Source: Gemmatimonas sp. (GTDB taxonomy: Bacteria > Gemmatimonadota > Gemmatimonadetes > Gemmatimonadales > Gemmatimonadaceae). From it: a DNA stretch of 64,000 bases. Location: the NCBI RefSeq assembly GCF_021298855.1, contig NZ_JAJTHI010000007.1, positions 1 through 64,000 of the forward strand, given 5' to 3'. The position numbers were made by a program, and so were the translations under genes. This document shows positions 54,171 to 62,771 of the stretch, in pieces (the first letter of the stretch is position 1; each line of letters starts with the position of its first letter). Under the pieces are notes generated by a model. The model did not search any database. It had not been told where the DNA came from and worked only from the letters and a program-made list of their open reading frames with translations.

Positions 54171-55640
54171 TTACTTGTAGGGGCTGTCGTTCCGGGCCCC
54201 ACCGGCACCCCCACCAGCGCCACCGCCACCGCCGCCGGGACGGCGCGGACCACGACGACGACGGGCGCCGCCCTTGGGCGCCTCGCCAGCCACGGACGTC
54301 GAGCGACTGCCGCCAGCCGGCGCAGAACGCGCCCCCCGCTCGGTCTTCGCCGGCTTGGCCGTGCGTCGCGCCGCCTCGGCATCCTGCGCGGCGGTTCGGC
54401 GTGCCGCCTTTTCCGCCGCGCGCGCCCGATCCTCCGCCTTCTTCTTGCGGATTTCGGCGATACGCTCGGCGATGGGCACCTCGAGCTTCGCCTGCGGCTT
54501 GGCCGTGTAATCGAAGTCCGGCACGGTGACCCGCGGCAGCTGCTTCTTGATGGCGCGCTCGATGAGCTTGAGTTCGCCTTCTTCTTCCGGGCTCACGAAG
54601 GTGAAGGCCTCACCGGTCGCTTCGGCGCGCGCGGTGCGCCCCACCCGGTGGATGTAATCCTCCGCCGCCACCGGCACATCGAAGTTCACCACATGGCCCA
54701 GGGCCTCCACATCAATGCCGCGCGCGGCAATGTCGGTGGCGACGAGCACCTGATACGTGCCGTCCTTGAAGCCGGCGAGCGCCTGTGTGCGCTGGCTCTG
54801 CGACCGGTTGCCGTGAATGCGCTCGGCCTTGATGCCGGCCGTGACGAGCTGGCTGGCCAGCCGGTTCGCGCGGTGCTTGGTGCGGGTGAACACCAGGGCC
54901 TGCGGCATGTCGCCACGCGTGAGCAACGCCACCAGCAGGGCGCTCTTGAGGTCCTGCGACACCGGGTACACCGCCTGCGTGATCCCCTTGGCCGGGGCGG
55001 CCTGGCGCTGGAGGTTGAGGGTGGCCGGCTTGTTGAGCATCTCCTGCGCAAGCGCCGCAATCGGCGGCGGCATGGTCGCGCTGAAGAACAGCGTCTGCCG
55101 CTTGGTCGTGGGCAGGTGCCGCAAGATCCTCTTGATCTCGGGGAGGAAGCCCATGTCGAGCATGCGATCGGCCTCGTCGAGCACGAGGAACTCGAGCGCG
55201 TCCAGCTTGGCATACGGCTGACGGAAGTGATCGAGCAGACGCCCCGGCGTGGCCACCATGACATCCACGCCACTGCGGAAGGCGTGCTCCTGCGGCCCCA
55301 TGCCCACGCCGCCGAACACGGCGGCACCGGTGAGCGGCGTATGCGTGGCCACATCGTTGAAGCTCTGCACGATCTGGGCGGCCAGTTCACGCGTGGGCGT
55401 GAGCACCAGGGCGCGTGTCTTGCCACGCGGCCGCGTCATGAGATGATGCAGGATGGGAAGCAGGAAGGCATACGTCTTGCCGCTGCCGGTCATGGCGCAG
55501 GCCAGCAGGTCGCGCCCCTCGAGTGCCGGCGGGATACTCTCGCCCTGAATGGGCGTGGGCCGGGCGAAGCCGAGGTCCTTGAGGCCTTGCAGAAGGCTCG
55601 GGTGCAGCTGAAGCGAAGTAAACGTGTGTGAAGCAGTCAC
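54171..55640 (-). CDS. rhlE: DEAD-box RNA helicase (RhlE-like)
   Basis: Helicase of 489 residues: Q motif FARPTPIQGESIP, AMTGSGKTYAF (Walker A), TPTRELAAQI, VLDEADRMLDMGFLP, FSATMP, ATDIAARGIDV and HRVGRTARAEATGE. The final 110 residues are basic and low-complexity, with Lys/Arg/Ala repeats and then a Gly-rich end (RRPGGGGGGAGGGAGG), typical of RhlE tails that bind RNA. It differs from the DeaD-type helicase at 43352-45106 by lacking the DbpA domain. Start taken at GTG 55640. Divergent from the sulfatase gene. Confidence 0.9.
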   Translation of the reverse strand: MTASHTFTSLQLHPSLLQGLKDLGFARPTPIQGESIPPALEGRDLLACAMTGSGKTYAFLLPILHHLMTRPRGKTRALVLTPTRELAAQIVQSFNDVATHTPLTGAAVFGGVGMGPQEHAFRSGVDVMVATPGRLLDHFRQPYAKLDALEFLVLDEADRMLDMGFLPEIKRILRHLPTTKRQTLFFSATMPPPIAALAQEMLNKPATLNLQRQAAPAKGITQAVYPVSQDLKSALLVALLTRGDMPQALVFTRTKHRANRLASQLVTAGIKAERIHGNRSQSQRTQALAGFKDGTYQVLVATDIAARGIDVEALGHVVNFDVPVAAEDYIHRVGRTARAEATGEAFTFVSPEEEGELKLIERAIKKQLPRVTVPDFDYTAKPQAKLEVPIAERIAEIRKKKAEDRARAAEKAARRTAAQDAEAARRTAKPAKTERGARSAPAGGSRSTSVAGEAPKGGARRRRGPRRPGGGGGGAGGGAGGARNDSPYK

Positions 55641-55723
55641 GAAGTCTGGTCTGGATAGTTTGTGTTCTTCAAAGCTCGCCGATTGCTCTAGCCGACGCCA
55701 TGCCCGCGGTCGGATATTGGCAC

Positions 55724-57145
55724 ATGGCCCGTTTCGCTGTCCTTGCTTCGCGGTCTCACCGGTGGCGCGTAATCGCGTGCGGCATACTCGCTTGCGGCGT
55801 GTTGACCGCCGTGCCGCCGGCGGCGCCGGCGCACTCGGCACCGCCGCCCGCTCCTGCGGCGCGGCCCAATGTGGTCCTCATCATCACCGATGATCTGGGC
55901 TACGCCGACATCGGGCCGTACGGCGCCACCGACGTGCGCACGCCGCATCTCGACCGTCTCGCACGCGAGGGGACACGCTTCACGCAGTTCTACGCCAACG
56001 GCGTGCTGTGCACTCCCACGCGCGCCGGCCTCATCACCGGACGCTATCAGCAGCGGTACGGCCTCGAGGTGCCGCTGGGCGGGCCGGCATCCGGTGAACG
56101 TGGCGGTCTCGTGCCGACGGGCACCTCGCTGCCGCAGCTGCTGCGGGCCAACGGCTACACCACTGCCCTCGTGGGCAAGTGGCACCTGGGCTATGCCCCG
56201 ACGATGTCCCCGGGCGCGCATGGGTTCGACTGGTTCTGGGGGCTCAAGAGCGGCTATCACGACTATTACCGGCACACGGACGGTGCCGGGCGCCCCGACC
56301 TGTTCGAAAACGACACCCCCATTCGGGCGGAGGGGTACAGCACCGATCTCATTGCGCAGCAGGCCGTGGCCTTCATCGAGCGGGAGCGCGACCGTCCCTT
56401 CTTCATCGACGTGGCCTTCAACGCGCCGCACTGGCCCTTCCAGCCCCCCGATCGCCCCACCGTGGCTCGTGACAATGGCCGACTCCTGAGCCCCAGCGAT
56501 TCGGCGGCGGGGACGCGTGCCGATTATGTGGCCATGGTGGAGCGCCTGGACCGCGGGGTGGGCACGATTCTGCGCGCGCTGGACCGGCTGGCGCTGCGCG
56601 AACGCACCATCGTGATCTTCACCAACGACAACGGCGGCGAGTGGCTCTCGAACAACGGGCCCTTCTTCAACCGCAAGTACACGGTATGGGAAGGTGGTAT
56701 TCGCGTTCCCACCATCGTGCGGTGGCCGGGGCGGGTTCCGGCGAATGCGCGCACGGCGCAGGTCGGCATCACGATGGACCTCACGGCATCGGTGCTGGCG
56801 GCGACCGCCACGCCCGTGCCCGATTCCGCTCGTCTCGAGGGCATCGATCTCTTCCCGGTGCTGCGCGGCGCACGACCGATCATGCCACGCACGCTCTTCT
56901 GGCGGTCGACGTTCGAGGGCCGTACGCAACGCGCGGTGCGCGACGGCCGCTGGAAGTACGTGCGCGATGCCAATCATGATTTCGTGTTCGACCTGAGTAC
57001 CGACACCGGGGAGCGCCGCGATCTCACGCGCCTGCACCCCGCAATCGCCCGCCGGCTTCGGCAGCGCCTGCTCGCGTGGGAGCAGGAGGTCGATACCGAA
57101 GCCCATTCCCGCCGAGCCACGCCCGGCGGCCCGACGGAGCCCTGA
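55724..57145 (+). CDS. Exported sulfatase (arylsulfatase family)
   Basis: Sulfatase of 473 residues with an N-terminal export signal (about 13-40). Metal-binding Asp56-Asp57 is in LIITDDLGYADIG; the catalytic Cys96 is in LCTPTRAGLITGR, the C-x-P-x-R motif that must be converted to formylglycine; later motifs include GKWHLG, FFIDVAFNAPHWPF and FTNDNGGEW. It hydrolyses sulfate esters in the periplasm or outside. No formylglycine-generating enzyme is seen in the window. A start 24 bases upstream is possible. Its stop overlaps the S9 peptidase start (TGATG). Confidence 0.93.
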   Translation: MARFAVLASRSHRWRVIACGILACGVLTAVPPAAPAHSAPPPAPAARPNVVLIITDDLGYADIGPYGATDVRTPHLDRLAREGTRFTQFYANGVLCTPTRAGLITGRYQQRYGLEVPLGGPASGERGGLVPTGTSLPQLLRANGYTTALVGKWHLGYAPTMSPGAHGFDWFWGLKSGYHDYYRHTDGAGRPDLFENDTPIRAEGYSTDLIAQQAVAFIERERDRPFFIDVAFNAPHWPFQPPDRPTVARDNGRLLSPSDSAAGTRADYVAMVERLDRGVGTILRALDRLALRERTIVIFTNDNGGEWLSNNGPFFNRKYTVWEGGIRVPTIVRWPGRVPANARTAQVGITMDLTASVLAATATPVPDSARLEGIDLFPVLRGARPIMPRTLFWRSTFEGRTQRAVRDGRWKYVRDANHDFVFDLSTDTGERRDLTRLHPAIARRLRQRLLAWEQEVDTEAHSRRATPGGPTEP

Positions 57146-59274
57146 TGCACTGGCCGCTCTCTCTCCGTGCGCCGATGGCGCGGCTTGCCGCCCTGATGGT
57201 GGTGGCTGCCGCACCCGCCACGGCGCAAACACCGCCCTCGATTCGCGCCATCGAGGCCGCCCCGTTTCCATCAGCCATGGTGGCCTCGCCACAGGGTGAC
57301 CTGGTGGCCTGGGTGCACAACACGGAAGGGGCGCGCAGCATCGTCGTGGCCGCGGCGCCCGCGTACGCCGCACGGCGCGTCGTGCATTTCGGCGCCGATG
57401 ACGGACAGGAGGTGGCCCAGCTCGCCTTCTCGGCCGATGGACGGACGCTCTGGTTCGTTCGCGGCAGTGGTCCCAACCGTGCAGGGGAGCACCCCAACCC
57501 CACCAGCGACCCGGCCGGCGCCGAGCAGGCGATCTGGCGGGTGCGGCTCGACACGAACGCGGCCGTGGCCGAACGCATCACCGAGGGCAGCACCCCGACT
57601 CCCGCCCCATCGGGAGACGGGCTGCTCTTCGCGCGCCGCGGCCAGGTCATGACGCTCACCACCACGGGGAGCAGGGCGGAGGCCGCGCCGCTCTTCCGCA
57701 TGCGTGGCAGCGCGAGTGAGTTCCGCTGGTCGCCCAACGGCGACATGGTGGCCGTGGTGTCGAGTCGCGGGACGCACGCCTATGTCGGCGTGTACGACCT
57801 GCGGGCGAAGCGCCTGCGGTGGATGTCGCCCAGTACCGACACCGATGGCTCGCCGGTATGGTCGCCCGACGGTACGCGGCTGGCCTTCCTGCGGCAGCCC
57901 TACGAACGGCGCCGCATGATCTTCCTGGCGGTGCGCACGGCCCAGCCGTGGAGCATTCAGGTGGCCAATGTCGCTACCGGCGTGGCCTCGCCGGTGTTTC
58001 GTGCCACCCCCGGCACCGGCTCCGCCTTCTGGCCCATGCAGGCGGAGACGCAGCTGCTCTGGAGCGCCGACGACCGCCTCGTGTTTCCGTGGGAGCGCGA
58101 CGGGTTCCTGCATCTGTACAGTGTGCCGGCATCGGGCGGCGCGTATACCCAGCTCGATCGCGGCCCGCACGAGGTCGAGTACGTCACGCTGGACCGCACG
58201 CGCAGCCAGCTGATCTTCAACTCGAACCAGGGGGATCGTGATCGCCGGCATCTGTGGCGGGTGAGTGCCGCCGGCGGCAGTGCGCCCACGCCGCTCACCG
58301 GCGGAGCCAGCATCGAGTGGATGCCCACGCCCCTCGCCGACGGCAGTGTGGCCTTCCTGCGGAGCGATGCCCGGGTGCCGGCGCATGCGTCCATCATCAC
58401 GGCCACGGGCACCACCCTCGCCGCCGCACGGTATCTCGCCCCCGAAACGATGCCGGCCGACTTCCCCAGCCAGGAGCTCGTGGTGCCGAGCGCGGTGGAC
58501 ATCCGGGCAGCCGACGGCATCACGAGTCATGCGCAGCTGTTCCTGCCACCGGCCGGTCGGTTCAACGGCAAGCGGCCCGCCATCATCTTCCTGCACGGCG
58601 GCTCACGGCGGCAGATGCTGCTGGGATGGAACTACGGGGCGTACTACCACCACGCGTATGCCTTCAACCAGGCCCTCGCCCTGCGCGGATGGGTGGTGCT
58701 CTCGCTCAACTTCCGCAGCGGCATCGGCTACGGACGCGACTTCCGCGAAGCGCTCGACTACGGCGCCGGCGGGGCCAGTGAGTACCGCGACGTGGTGGCC
58801 GCCGCGCGGTGGCTGCGTGCGCGCGCCGACGTGGACACCGGCAAGGTTGCGCTGTGGGGAGGCAGCTACGGCGGCTATCTCACTGCCCAGGGGCTGTCGC
58901 GCAACCCCGAACTCTTTGCGGCCGGCGTGGACGTGCATGGCGTGCACGACTGGAACGTGGGAATCCAGACCTTCCTCACCGACTACAACGCACTCGAGGA
59001 TCCGGCCGCATCCCGCCTGGCCTTCCTGTCGTCACCGCTCTCGCAAGTGCGCCAGTGGAAGGATCCGGTCCTGCTCATTCATGGTGACGACGATCGCAAC
59101 GTGCGCTTCATCGAGACGCTCACGCTCATGCAGCGGCTGCGCGCGCAGGACGTGCCCGTGGAACAGCTGGTGCTGCCCGATGAGATCCACGGCTTCCTGC
59201 GGCACGAGTCGTGGATGCGCGTGTTCGAATCGGCCCTCGACTTCCTCGACCGGCGGGTGCTGCGGAAGCCGTAA
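57145..59274 (+). CDS. Exported S9 family (prolyl oligopeptidase/DPP-like) peptidase
   Basis: Peptidase of 709 residues with a signal peptide (LAALMVVAAAPATAQ). An N-terminal propeller (about 30-430; repeated WSPDG- and FSADG-type blades) is followed by the alpha/beta hydrolase domain: LHGGSRRQMLLGWNYG, then the nucleophile Ser574 in GGSYGGY, Asp in LIHGDDDRNV and His in PDEIHGF. It cleaves short peptides, probably in the periplasm. It is translationally coupled to the sulfatase by a one-base overlap, an unusual partnership that suggests use of a sulfated glycopeptide or related material. Confidence 0.93.
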   Translation: MHWPLSLRAPMARLAALMVVAAAPATAQTPPSIRAIEAAPFPSAMVASPQGDLVAWVHNTEGARSIVVAAAPAYAARRVVHFGADDGQEVAQLAFSADGRTLWFVRGSGPNRAGEHPNPTSDPAGAEQAIWRVRLDTNAAVAERITEGSTPTPAPSGDGLLFARRGQVMTLTTTGSRAEAAPLFRMRGSASEFRWSPNGDMVAVVSSRGTHAYVGVYDLRAKRLRWMSPSTDTDGSPVWSPDGTRLAFLRQPYERRRMIFLAVRTAQPWSIQVANVATGVASPVFRATPGTGSAFWPMQAETQLLWSADDRLVFPWERDGFLHLYSVPASGGAYTQLDRGPHEVEYVTLDRTRSQLIFNSNQGDRDRRHLWRVSAAGGSAPTPLTGGASIEWMPTPLADGSVAFLRSDARVPAHASIITATGTTLAAARYLAPETMPADFPSQELVVPSAVDIRAADGITSHAQLFLPPAGRFNGKRPAIIFLHGGSRRQMLLGWNYGAYYHHAYAFNQALALRGWVVLSLNFRSGIGYGRDFREALDYGAGGASEYRDVVAAARWLRARADVDTGKVALWGGSYGGYLTAQGLSRNPELFAAGVDVHGVHDWNVGIQTFLTDYNALEDPAASRLAFLSSPLSQVRQWKDPVLLIHGDDDRNVRFIETLTLMQRLRAQDVPVEQLVLPDEIHGFLRHESWMRVFESALDFLDRRVLRKP

Positions 59275-59334
59275 CAGAGGGCCGCAAGACTCGAGTCTGG
59301 AGACTCACGCCGGAGAGTTGAGAGTACCGCGTGA

Positions 59335-59445
59335 AGTTGAGCCCGGATTGCGGTGAGCGTTGCGCGGGCTCGCAGTGAGAATCGAGGACCCACGCTCAAC
59401 TCTCGCCGCTAGGCCCCTCGTGCTCACTGCGATCCGGGCTCAACT
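59335..59445. repeat. Imperfect inverted repeat with 24-bp arms
   Basis: Arms at 59335-59358 and 59422-59445 match at 22 of 24 bases as reverse complements (agttgagcccgg... with ...ccgggctcaact), separated by 63 bases that contain further related ctcaactctc words. It lies in the 221-base spacer between the S9 peptidase and the convergent ABC exporter genes; an agactcgagtct palindrome is at about 59287. A termination structure or repeat element is likely. Confidence 0.75.
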
Positions 59446-59495
59446 CTCCGCCTCAGCCTCTCGACTCTGCCCTCAGACCGCTCGGATCTGAGAGG

Positions 59496-61310
59496 TCAGC
59501 CGGTAGCGGCGATCTCTTCGCCCGGATTGATGAACTGGTCCTGCTCGAGCTGGTACTGCCGGTTGTAGAGATCGCGATAGCGTCCGCCCAGCGCGAGCAG
59601 CTGGGCGTGGGTGCCGCGCTCCACGATGCGCCCCTTCTCCAGCACGAGAATCTGGTCGGCACTGGTGATCGTGCTGAGGCGGTGGGCGATCACGAAGGTC
59701 GTGCGCCCGGCACGAAGCCGGCGCAGCCCCTCCTGGATGAGGTGCTCGCTCTCCGAATCGAGACTCGAGGTGGCTTCGTCGAGGATGAGGACCCGCGGGT
59801 CGGCCAGGATCGCGCGGGCGATCGCCACGCGCTGCCGCTGTCCGCCCGACAGCTTCACGCCGCGTTCGCCCACGATCGTGTCGTACTGCTGCGGGAAGCC
59901 CATGATGAAGTCGTGGGCATTGGCGATCCTGGCCACGGCCATGATTTCCTCGTCGGTGGCACCCGGCTTGGTGAAGCCGATGTTGTCGCGCACGGTGCCG
60001 TCGAAGAGGAAGTTGTCCTGCATGACCACGCCCAGATGGCGGCGATAGTCCCGCAGCTTGAGGTCACTGACCGGCGTCCCGTCCACGCGGATACGCCCCT
60101 GTTGCGGCTGCGCAAAGGCCATGATGAGCGAGATCATGGTACTCTTGCCGCTGCCACTCGAGCCCACCAGCGCCGTCGTCGTGCCCGCCGGCGCGTCGAA
60201 GCTGACCTGCTGCAGCACCGGCACCCCGGGTTCGTACTCGAAGGTGACGTCCTCGAACTGCACATGCCCCACCACGGCGGGGACCGCCTGCTTGGCCGCG
60301 TCCTCCTGGTCCTCGGTGGCCATGTCGCGCAGTTCGCGAATGCGATCGAGTCCCGCGAACGCTTCGGTGATCTGCGTGCCGATGCTGGCAATCGAAATGA
60401 GCGGTGCCGTGACCATGCCGATGAACACCACGAACGTGATGAGGCTGCCCAGCGTCATGCGGCCGCGAATGACGTCCCCACCGCCCACGTACATCACGAT
60501 CACCCCGATGACGCCAACCACCCCGAGCCCCAGCGTACCGGTGAGCGACGTGCCGGTGATCGTCTTCGCGATGTTCTGGAAGAGCCGCTGCACGCCCTCA
60601 CCGAACACCTTCTTCTCACGCTCTTCGGCGGTGTACACCTTGATGAGGCGGATGCCGCCCAGGGTTTCCGTGAGCCGGCCGGTCACGTCGGCCTGAATGA
60701 CACTGCGCTCGCGAAAGATGGGACGGAGGCGCTTGAAGGCGATGCTCATCCCGGCGCCGAAGAGCGCCAGCGGGAGCACCGTGGCGAGGGTGAGCGTCCA
60801 GTTGAGATAGAGCAGCACGCCCATGGCACCGATGGCGCTGAGGAGGCCGCCGGTGAGCTGGATGAGCCCCGTGCCGATGAGGTTGCGAATCCCCTCGGGG
60901 TCGCTCATGACCCGGCTCACCAGGACTCCACTCTTGGTGCTGTCGAAGTACCGCACCGGCAGGCGGATGAGGTGCCCCTGCACCTCCTCGCGCAGCTGGG
61001 CGATGGCCTGCTGGGCCGCCACGCTCACCACCTGGGACAGGGCGTACCCGGTGATCGACTGCGCGATGGTGGCGCCAAGGCCGGCGAGGGCGATGTAGCC
61101 GAGCAGCCGGAGGTCGCCCTGTGGCAACGCCTCGTCGAGCACCTTCTTCGTGCTGTACGGGAGGACGAAACTCGAGGCGCGACTGACGAGCATGAGCGCG
61201 AGGCCGATCCCCACCGAGCGGCGGTGCTGCACGATGAGGGCGCGCGCTTCACCCCACGCGCGCCGGCTGTCGTACATGGGCTTCTTCGAGGCGGCAGTTG
61301 GAGGAACCAT
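59496..61310 (-). CDS. ABC transporter, fused membrane and ATPase domains (MsbA-like)
   Basis: Half-transporter of 604 residues. Residues 1-330 form the six-helix exporter membrane domain (FVLPYSTKKVLDEAL, LPVRYFDSTKSGVLVSRVMSD, ERSVIQADVTGRLTETLGG). Residues 355-590 are the ATPase: GSSGSGKST (Walker A), VMQDNFLFDGTVRDNIG, LSGGQRQRVAIARAIL, VLILDEATSSLD and the His switch AHRLST. It exports a lipid or drug-like molecule as a homodimer; the substrate is not deducible. Start ATG 61310 follows a promoter-like AT-rich region. Confidence 0.93.
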   Translation of the reverse strand: MVPPTAASKKPMYDSRRAWGEARALIVQHRRSVGIGLALMLVSRASSFVLPYSTKKVLDEALPQGDLRLLGYIALAGLGATIAQSITGYALSQVVSVAAQQAIAQLREEVQGHLIRLPVRYFDSTKSGVLVSRVMSDPEGIRNLIGTGLIQLTGGLLSAIGAMGVLLYLNWTLTLATVLPLALFGAGMSIAFKRLRPIFRERSVIQADVTGRLTETLGGIRLIKVYTAEEREKKVFGEGVQRLFQNIAKTITGTSLTGTLGLGVVGVIGVIVMYVGGGDVIRGRMTLGSLITFVVFIGMVTAPLISIASIGTQITEAFAGLDRIRELRDMATEDQEDAAKQAVPAVVGHVQFEDVTFEYEPGVPVLQQVSFDAPAGTTTALVGSSGSGKSTMISLIMAFAQPQQGRIRVDGTPVSDLKLRDYRRHLGVVMQDNFLFDGTVRDNIGFTKPGATDEEIMAVARIANAHDFIMGFPQQYDTIVGERGVKLSGGQRQRVAIARAILADPRVLILDEATSSLDSESEHLIQEGLRRLRAGRTTFVIAHRLSTITSADQILVLEKGRIVERGTHAQLLALGGRYRDLYNRQYQLEQDQFINPGEEIAATG

Positions 61311-61721
61311 GTCCCTAACTTAGCCGCGTCGGCGACCCGGCGGGTCGCGCCGCCGGCGCGTGTGTCGCTGCCCGCCCGGATGAGCGCGCTCACGGCGCGG
61401 AAGCGGAGTGCGGTCGTGGGATGGCGATCGGCGGAGACGTCGAGGACCCGTCCGGTTCGGCGCCCCGCTTGTGGAACACCGGAATCGCAAAGGATATTAC
61501 ACCATCAGAACAGCAAGACATCACTAGAAGAGCAAACAGCCGCTCTTGTTCATTCGTATTCGGAAGTGAAGAGCCCACGCGCTGGCACGACGCGTGCGAA
61601 CGGTTCCCCGCCCCGATGCGTTCGCCACCGGTACGAAGTACGGCGCAACGCAGCCGTCTGGTTGGTCCCCCGCGGCGACATCCAGTAGTTTGCGGATCGA
61701 CCCGCTCCCCATCGGAACTGC
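61311..61721. other. Divergent intergenic region, no gene seen
   Basis: The 411 bases between the ABC transporter and the acyl-ACP desaturase genes contain an AT-rich stretch (about 61490-61565) that stands out from the surroundings and probably holds one or both promoters, and a small inverted repeat aagagc/gctctt (61528-61533 and 61542-61547). Reading frames in it show no coding bias. Confidence 0.55.
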
Positions 61722-62690
61722 ATGTTCATACCAAGTAAAGAAACGCTGGCCAAGGTCGAGGTGCTCGCCGACCTCGAGAACGACGTGGACGAGCTGATGA
61801 CCGCGCACGAAGCCAAGCGTGTGCTGTGGTTTCCGTCCGAGCTGCTCGCCCCCGAGCCGGACACGGACCCCGACCTCCACGTGCGGCAGCTGCGCGAGCG
61901 GGCCCGAGGCATCAGCATGCCCGCCCGGGTAGCCCTGGCGCTCAACACGCTCACCGAAGAGGGGTTGCCGCATTTTCATCGCCTGCTCGCCACCTACCTG
62001 GGGGGCGACACCTTCTGGGCCAAGTGGAACAACCTCTGGACCGCCGAGGAGGACCGGCACGGGGCGGTGCTGCACGACTACGCGCACGACAGCCGCATCC
62101 TCGACAATCCGGTGCTCGAGCGCATGCAGTTCGAGTACCTCAAGGCGGGCTTCGAGCCGGAATGGGACAAGGACCCGTATCGGGTGTTCGTCTACACGTC
62201 GCTGCAGGAGCGCGCCACGCAGGTGAGCCACGCCAACACCGGCAAGCTTGCCGGTGAGTACGAGCCGCTCATCGGTGAAGTCCTGGCCAACGTGGCCAAG
62301 GAAGAGGCGCGGCACTACGTGTTCTACCGCGAGATCTTCAAGCGCGTGCTCGAGCGTGACCCCAGCAACGCCATGGTCTCGGCGTCGCTCATCATGCCCA
62401 GCATCGAGATGCCGGGGGTGAGCATGCCGCACTTCCGCGAGATGGCCGACGTGATCCGCCGCGCGGGCATCTACGGGCCGCGCGACTACATCAGGATCGT
62501 CGAGGATCTCATCAAGTTCTGGGCGCTCGACAAGGTCGAAGGGCTCAACGAGGCGGGCAAGAAGGCGCAGGAAAAGATCATGGCCATCACGGCGCGCCTC
62601 GAACGCGTGGCCGACATGATGGAGACGCGCAGCAAGGCCAAGACCTTCTCGTTCAACGTCGCCTTCGCGCGCGAATTCGCGATGGACTGA
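61722..62690 (+). CDS. Acyl-ACP desaturase (soluble diiron, plant stearoyl-ACP type)
   Basis: Soluble desaturase of 322 residues. The diiron ligand motifs are EEDRH (Glu110, His113) and EEARH (Glu195, His198), with further ligands in LTEEGLPH and SLQERATQVSH. The family adds a cis double bond to an acyl chain on ACP using oxygen and reduced ferredoxin. It would adjust membrane fluidity. ATG at 61722. A terminator follows. Confidence 0.93.
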   Translation: MFIPSKETLAKVEVLADLENDVDELMTAHEAKRVLWFPSELLAPEPDTDPDLHVRQLRERARGISMPARVALALNTLTEEGLPHFHRLLATYLGGDTFWAKWNNLWTAEEDRHGAVLHDYAHDSRILDNPVLERMQFEYLKAGFEPEWDKDPYRVFVYTSLQERATQVSHANTGKLAGEYEPLIGEVLANVAKEEARHYVFYREIFKRVLERDPSNAMVSASLIMPSIEMPGVSMPHFREMADVIRRAGIYGPRDYIRIVEDLIKFWALDKVEGLNEAGKKAQEKIMAITARLERVADMMETRSKAKTFSFNVAFAREFAMD

Positions 62691-62718
62691 CCCGCACGGC
62701 GCGAGCCCCGGCCGTGAG

Positions 62719-62766
62719 ACGGGGGACGGTGTTCGCCGCAGCAGGGCGAGCGCCGTCCCCCGTTTT
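62719..62766 (+). terminator. Intrinsic terminator after the desaturase gene
   Basis: Perfect 11-base arms (62719-62729 acgggggacgg and 62753-62763) followed directly by tttt (62763-62766). The loop is long (23 bases) and may itself fold. It reads in the plus direction, away from the desaturase. Confidence 0.8.
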
Positions 62767-62771
62767 CGCCT

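Noticed and set aside
59607-61688. 693-codon frame antisense to the ABC transporter gene
   Set aside because: The transporter has all ATPase motifs; the other strand shows only His/Asp/Arg-rich shadow sequence.
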